Shown: positions 31,282 through 34,984 of the stretch, piece by piece | Layout: each line of letters begins with the position of its first letter | Numbering within the stretch: position 1 is the first letter of the stretch | From: Pseudomonadota bacterium | GTDB taxonomy: Bacteria; Myxococcota_A; UBA9042; GCA-2863065 | DNA: 34,984 bases | Direction: 5' to 3' | Assembly (NCBI GenBank): GCA_005776585.1 | Contig: SXOX01000145.1 | Location: forward strand, 1 to 34,984 | Translations under genes and position numbers: made by a program | The notes under the pieces: model-generated | What the model was told of the DNA's origin: nothing | Databases searched by the model: none | What the model saw: the letters and a program-made list of their open reading frames with translations, nothing else

Positions 31282-33444
31282 CTAGAAGCCGGTGCCGTCG
31301 ACCTTGGTCCCGGGGGAGCAGACGACCTTGTTCTGCGGTCCGCCGGGGTGCGCCGCAAAGGCCGACGTAACGTCCGTCTCCTTACCGCGGACGAGCGACC
31401 GGTCCTTACCGCCCTCGGCTCCGTAGGTCATCTTGTCCATGACCTTGCCGGCGGCATTGCGCAGAATGACGGTGTCACCCGCGTTGCCCAGGCCGAGGCC
31501 AGCCGTGGCCGCAAAGAACTTCACCGTGCTGGTCGAGGCCGGAAGCTTGCCTCCGCCGAAGATCACGGCCGCGGCGCGCGCGGGAATCGTAACGCCCTGC
31601 GCGAACGTGAAGCGCACCTTGGCGCCGTCGGCGACCGTCCAGCCACCCACGTTGAGCGGCGTGCTGCCCGGGTTCACGAGCTCGATGAACTCGTCCTGAG
31701 CGCTGTCGGTCTTGCCGTCGCCGTTGGCGTCACCCGTGGCGCCGGTGGGCGGATCCGCCAGGACCTCATTGAGCACCAGCGTGGCCGCGACCGGAGGCGG
31801 CTCGCTGCACTTGGAGTTGAGCGGCGCGCAGACGCGACCGGTGACCGAGAGTCCATAGGCCGTAATCTGGCAGGTGTAGCCGCCCGGGCAGCCATCATCG
31901 GCCGTGCACGCCGCGGAGCAGACCTTGCTCGCGCCGAGCTTGACGCACTGGTTGCTGCCACCGCAGTCTGCGTCAACCGCGCACTTGCTGCAGAAGCGGG
32001 ACTTGTCGGCAAACGGCTTGAGGTGCGGGTTGTCGTCGATGCCATGGACGCCATACATCGCGGGGCTCCAGGAGTTGCCGTCGAGCTTCTCCATGAGCTG
32101 ACCGTAGGTCGTGGCCGTGTAGTTGCCCTTGCTATCGGCGCCGGCGACCGCGGAGATGAAGTCCATGAGGCCATCGGCCTGTGCCGCGTTCGAGTACGTG
32201 GTCGTCGTGATGATGTCGATGTTGGTGCGCGACGACTTGGCCGGATTCATGAAGAAGGCCTGGCCTAGCGCGTACGTCTCACAGCCCTCGGCGAGCACGA
32301 CCTGGTAGAAGTCCGGCAGCGTGAGGCCCGCGATCTCCGAGTCGTCGAGGTCGCCCTCGTCCGTCTTGCGCCAGTTGGCGAGCGCGAAGCCATAGAACGG
32401 ACCGGAGTGACCCGAGAAGATCACGACCTCCTTGGTCGCCAGATCCGCGCGCATGTCCTCCTCGAGCGCCTTGCCTCCCGCGGCCGTGTCCGGATCCGTC
32501 TCCGAGCCGGGCTTGCCCCAGTGCAGCGTGACCTCGACCTGCACGGGCTTGCCGCCTGCCTGGATGGACCGCGTGAGCGGCGCGGACTTGCGCGTGAGCG
32601 CGTCGTAGGCCGCCGGCGCCTTGTAGCCCTTGGAGACGAGCCAGTCGTAGATCTCCTTGGAGTGCTTGAGGTGGTACTCGGAGTGGTAGTCCCAGCCGAA
32701 GTAGATGGCGATGGTGACCTTGCCGTCGGCGAACAGGCGGGCCGCGTCGACGAAGCCGTCCATGGAGCGCGGCTCGGCCTTGATGGCGAAGGTCAGGGTC
32801 TCGAGCTGGCTCGGGTCGAGCTTGCTCGGGTCAAACGAGCTCCACGGCGCCTTGCGGTACCACTCGTCGTTGATCTCGAGCCGCTGGATCTCCTCATTGG
32901 TGGTCTTGCCGACCTTGAGCTCGAAGGTCATCTTGCCGTCGGCGCCCGTGACCACCGGCAGCCGGTTGCCCTTGAGCAGGTCGTTTGGACCGCCGAGCTC
33001 CTGGCGCACCGTGAACGCATACGTGACGCCGTCACCCATTGGCCGAATCGCCAGCTCCTCGTAGGAGCCGTTCTTGGTCAGCGAGTGGAAGTCCCCGTAG
33101 TCCTTGTTGGCGTCCTTGTCGCTCTTGGAAGTGATGTAGCTGTTGAGGAACCAGCCGATGGCGATCTGCTTGAACGGGATGAGGCGCTGCACCTTGGCGA
33201 GCTTCTGCTCCTCGGGGAGCGCCTTGTCCGCGGCGTCCAGCACGATGGTCACCTCGCCCTCCACCGCGTACTCCTGCGAGGACTTCGACAGGTAGTTGTC
33301 CTCCTTGCCGAAGGCGACGATCTCCGGGGCCTCGTCCTCGCCGGCGCCGGGTGCGGACACGTCATCGATCTCCGCCGCGCAAGCCGCCAGAGACGTGGCG
33401 ACCGCACCAGCCGAGAGCCATCGCATCCAGTTCGTGTACTTCAT
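31282..33444 (-). CDS. Lipoprotein with putative clan CD-like His/Cys pair, Cys-rich segment and lamin-tail domain
   Basis: The ATG at 33444 follows GGAGGT. Product is 720 aa with lipobox LAAC (Cys22). Residues about 50-330 have no family I can name. Around 335-420 two hydrophobic strands end in catalytic-looking motifs: VVIFSGHSG (His346) and VVLAEGCET (Cys388), the spacing and context seen in caspase/gingipain-like (clan CD) folds. A Cys-rich stretch (about 500-575, with CSKCAVDADC) precedes a C-terminal lamin-tail domain (about 580-700; LVLNEVLADPP, DEFIELVNPG). DANGDGKTDSAQDE inside it may bind calcium. Protease activity is inference. Confidence 0.87.
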   Translation of the reverse strand: MKYTNWMRWLSAGAVATSLAACAAEIDDVSAPGAGEDEAPEIVAFGKEDNYLSKSSQEYAVEGEVTIVLDAADKALPEEQKLAKVQRLIPFKQIAIGWFLNSYITSKSDKDANKDYGDFHSLTKNGSYEELAIRPMGDGVTYAFTVRQELGGPNDLLKGNRLPVVTGADGKMTFELKVGKTTNEEIQRLEINDEWYRKAPWSSFDPSKLDPSQLETLTFAIKAEPRSMDGFVDAARLFADGKVTIAIYFGWDYHSEYHLKHSKEIYDWLVSKGYKAPAAYDALTRKSAPLTRSIQAGGKPVQVEVTLHWGKPGSETDPDTAAGGKALEEDMRADLATKEVVIFSGHSGPFYGFALANWRKTDEGDLDDSEIAGLTLPDFYQVVLAEGCETYALGQAFFMNPAKSSRTNIDIITTTTYSNAAQADGLMDFISAVAGADSKGNYTATTYGQLMEKLDGNSWSPAMYGVHGIDDNPHLKPFADKSRFCSKCAVDADCGGSNQCVKLGASKVCSAACTADDGCPGGYTCQITAYGLSVTGRVCAPLNSKCSEPPPVAATLVLNEVLADPPTGATGDANGDGKTDSAQDEFIELVNPGSTPLNVGGWTVADGAKVRFTFAQGVTIPARAAAVIFGGGKLPASTSTVKFFAATAGLGLGNAGDTVILRNAAGKVMDKMTYGAEGGKDRSLVRGKETDVTSAFAAHPGGPQNKVVCSPGTKVDGTGF

Positions 33445-33481
33445 GAGGACCTCCAGTGAGATGAGTGACTTCGTGGCGCGG

Positions 33482-33510
33482 CATGTACTCGAAAGTGGCG
33501 TGAATTGCAA
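33482..33510 (-). promoter_or_regulatory. Candidate promoter of the lamin-tail lipoprotein gene
   Basis: Minus strand: TTGCAA (33510-33505), 17-bp spacer, TACATG (33487-33482), about 40 bp upstream of the ATG at 33444. It overlaps the AAGTGG repeats described for this region. Confidence 0.3.
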
Positions 33511-33558
33511 GTGGAAATGCGGTCCCCGAGCGTGTTTTCCTCGCTGCCGAAAGTGGCG
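33490..33558. repeat. Repeated CGAAAGTGGCG/AAGTGG sites in the divergent region
   Basis: CGAAAGTGGCG occurs at 33490-33500 and again at 33548-33558. A third AAGTGG core lies at 33509-33514. They sit between the lamin-tail lipoprotein gene and the ribbon-helix-helix gene, overlapping the leftward promoter candidate, so they could be operator sites. Confidence 0.4.
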
Positions 33559-33643
33559 CAGGAGGGTATGTGTTCAAAGTACATGATTGACTTTGCAGCT
33601 ATGGTGCCATACGTTCCGCGCGCCCGTGGGGGCGGAGGAGCCC

Positions 33644-33856
33644 ATGTCCCGACGCAAGGTCGCTACGACCGTCTACATCACCCGCGAACAGGACCAGGCG
33701 CTCAAGGTGCTGGCCGAGCGAACGAACGTGTCGGTCGCGCAGTACATCCGCAACGGCATCGACCTCGTGCTCAAGCAGCACCGGCAGGCGCTCCCCGAGC
33801 AGCTTTCGCTCGTCGGAGGCGACGACGACGCCGTCTCCCGGGGAGGTGACGCGTGA
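33644..33856 (+). CDS. Small ribbon-helix-helix protein
   Basis: The ATG at 33644 follows GGAGGAG (33634-33640). An upstream in-frame start at 33587 lacks a ribosome site and adds unrelated residues. Product is 70 aa. An N-terminal beta strand (VATTVYIT) is followed by two helices (EQDQALKVLAERT and VAQYIRNGIDLVLKQH), the ribbon-helix-helix DNA-binding layout of CopG-like regulators. Its TGA overlaps the GTG of the following sugar-nucleotide gene (GTGA), so the two are translated together. It may repress its own promoter; the AAGTGG repeats just upstream are candidate sites. No toxin gene is adjacent. Confidence 0.85.
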   Translation: MSRRKVATTVYITREQDQALKVLAERTNVSVAQYIRNGIDLVLKQHRQALPEQLSLVGGDDDAVSRGGDA

Positions 33857-34803
33857 GCCGTCACGTCCTCATCACAGGCGCCTCGGGCTTCCTCGGCTCG
33901 CATCTGTGTGACCTGTACATTGCTCGCGGCTGGCGCGTCACGGGTCTCGACAACGAGCTCGCGGGCCGGCGCGAGAACATCGCGCATCTGCTCGGCAACC
34001 CCGCGTTCTCCTATCAGGTTCACGACATCTGCGACGGCCTCCCAGACGATGGGCGCCCGCTCGACCTCATCTTGCATCTGGCCTCGCTCGCCAGCCCGCC
34101 GTTCTACAAGCGGCTTCAGGTCGAGACGCTCATGGTCGGCGCCATTGGCACGCGCAACGCCCTCGAGCTCGCGACACTCAAGGGCGCTCGCATTCTCTTT
34201 TCGTCAACCAGTGAAGTGTATGGCGATCCGCTGGAGAGCCCGCAGTCGGAGTCCTACTGGGGCAACGTCAACCCCATCGGGCCGCGCTCGATGTACGACG
34301 AGTCCAAGCGCTTCGCCGAGGCGCTCATGGTGGCCTACCAGAAGACGCGCGGGACCAACGTCGCGATCGTCCGCATCTTCAACACGTACGGTCCCCGCCT
34401 GCGGCCCGACGACGGTCGCGTGGTCACCGAGTTCCTGGGCCAGATCCTCGACGGCAAGCCGCTCACGGTCCATGGCGATGGCACGCAGACGCGGTCGTTC
34501 TGCTACGTCGGGGACCTGGTCGACGGCATCGCTCGCATGGCCGACTCGACCCACACGGGTCCCGTCAATCTGGGCAACCCGCATGAGGAGATGAGCATCC
34601 TCGCGCTTGCCGAGCGCCTCTGTCGCGTGTTCGACGCGCCCTTCAATCGCTCCGGCCCTCTGCCGCCGCAAGACGAGAATGATCCGCGGCGGCGTCGCCC
34701 CGACATCAGCCTCGCGCGCACCCTGCTCGGGTGGGAGCCTCGCACGACGTTCGAGGACGGGATGCGCGCCACCTACGACTACTTGAAGACGCTCCGCGCC
34801 TAG
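33853..34803 (+). CDS. NAD-dependent epimerase/dehydratase, UDP-glucuronate decarboxylase-like
   Basis: Extended short-chain dehydrogenase, most like UXS-type enzymes that convert UDP-glucuronate to UDP-xylose for surface polysaccharide. The GTG at 33853 overlaps the stop of the ribbon-helix-helix gene; GGGAGGTG precedes it. Product is 316 aa, typical length. Rossmann motif GASGFLG (9-15), FSSTSEVYGDP with catalytic Thr119, and YDESK with Tyr148 and Lys152 are intact. The stretch YWGNVNPIGPRSMYDE and RIFNTYGPRLRPDDGRV are characteristic of this subfamily. A dTDP-glucose dehydratase or another nucleotide-sugar epimerase is less likely. Confidence 0.9.
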   Translation: MSRHVLITGASGFLGSHLCDLYIARGWRVTGLDNELAGRRENIAHLLGNPAFSYQVHDICDGLPDDGRPLDLILHLASLASPPFYKRLQVETLMVGAIGTRNALELATLKGARILFSSTSEVYGDPLESPQSESYWGNVNPIGPRSMYDESKRFAEALMVAYQKTRGTNVAIVRIFNTYGPRLRPDDGRVVTEFLGQILDGKPLTVHGDGTQTRSFCYVGDLVDGIARMADSTHTGPVNLGNPHEEMSILALAERLCRVFDAPFNRSGPLPPQDENDPRRRRPDISLARTLLGWEPRTTFEDGMRATYDYLKTLRA

Positions 34804-34824
34804 CGGCAGCGCCGAAAGCCCCGC

Positions 34825-34984
34825 ATGCCCGAATTGTCAGAAAAGGTCCGTAACTTCAGCATCATCGCGCACATCGACCATGGGACGTCGACGCTCGCCG
34901 ATCAGCTCCTGCTCGCGTGCGAGGCCGTCAGCTCGCGCGAGATGAAGAGCCAGTTCCTCGACAGCATGGATCTCGAGCGCGAGC
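34825..34984 (+). CDS. lepA: Elongation factor 4 (LepA), N-terminal part, with altered P-loop
   Basis: Ribosome-binding translational GTPase; only the first 53 residues are in the window. The ATG at 34825 is followed by [13 protein letters not shown] and later [11 protein letters not shown], which are LepA signatures. The P-loop should read HGKSTLADR but reads HGTSTLADQ: residue 21 is Thr (codon ACG at 34885-34887) instead of the near-invariant Lys that contacts the GTP phosphates. AAG to ACG is a single-base change. No clear ribosome site is visible. It may be a divergent paralogue, a non-hydrolysing variant or a sequencing error. It starts 21 bp after the decarboxylase stop. Confidence 0.88.
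   Translation, partial: MPELSEKVRNFSIIAHIDHGTSTLADQLLLACEAVSSREMKSQFLDSMDLERE

Noticed and set aside
33587..33643. Longer start for the ribbon-helix-helix gene
   Set aside because: The 19 extra residues lack family similarity and there is a strong GGAGGAG site just before the ATG at 33644.
33644..34803. Toxin-antitoxin pair
   Set aside because: The ribbon-helix-helix protein resembles an antitoxin, but its partner is a full-length nucleotide-sugar enzyme, not a toxin.

Overview
The window looks like chromosome of a high-GC member of the Myxococcota (old Deltaproteobacteria). The evidence is a set of genes resembling the Myxococcus xanthus Glt gliding/focal-adhesion envelope complex, many lipoproteins with ASH (choice-of-anchor), von Willebrand A (VWA), lamin-tail or Cys-rich domains, and strong G/C bias at third codon positions. 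That bias also produces long spurious antisense frames. I see no rRNA, tRNA, insertion sequence, prophage or CRISPR array.

Bases 1-13394, minus strand. The left edge cuts a large exported protein (start at 2199, open to base 1) made of aromatic W-x-x-G-Y/F-W repeats followed by a 12-residue Pro/Gln/Thr tandem repeat. After a 505-bp gene-free stretch comes a seven-gene, co-directional operon read from 13394 down to 2705: an exported VWA protein, two paralogous outer-membrane beta-barrels (gltA/gltB-like), three TPR proteins (gltC-, gltD- and gltE-like) and an 87-aa exported protein in the gltF position. Several junctions are GTGA overlaps or gaps of a few bases. This arrangement predicts an envelope complex running from periplasm to outer membrane.

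Bases 13395-20612. A divergent promoter region separates this operon from three plus-strand genes for exported proteins: an ASH/PKD-like/YfaP-like lipoprotein, a 1116-aa ASH-repeat plus VWA protein, and a Cys-rich repeat lipoprotein. Each has its own plausible sigma70-type promoter.

Bases 20655-24056, minus strand. An N-acetylmuramoyl-L-alanine amidase is followed by two cyclic-nucleotide-binding-domain proteins overlapping by four bases and then quinolinate synthase (nadA). A compact hairpin separates nadA from the convergent Cys-rich gene.

Bases 24182-30217, plus strand. A tight acyl-CoA cluster encodes enoyl-CoA hydratase, two acyl-CoA dehydrogenases, a stand-alone B12-binding mutase subunit and a shortened acyl-CoA-dehydrogenase-like protein. 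A Cys-rich lipoprotein and an NrdG-like radical-SAM protein follow. The likely theme is branched-chain or odd-chain acyl-CoA breakdown feeding a B12-dependent mutase.

Bases 30214-34984. An alpha/beta hydrolase and a lipoprotein with a possible cysteine-protease-like His/Cys pair and a lamin-tail domain lie on the minus strand. On the plus strand are a ribbon-helix-helix protein coupled to a UDP-glucuronate decarboxylase-like enzyme, and the start of lepA. The lepA P-loop carries Thr where Lys is expected.
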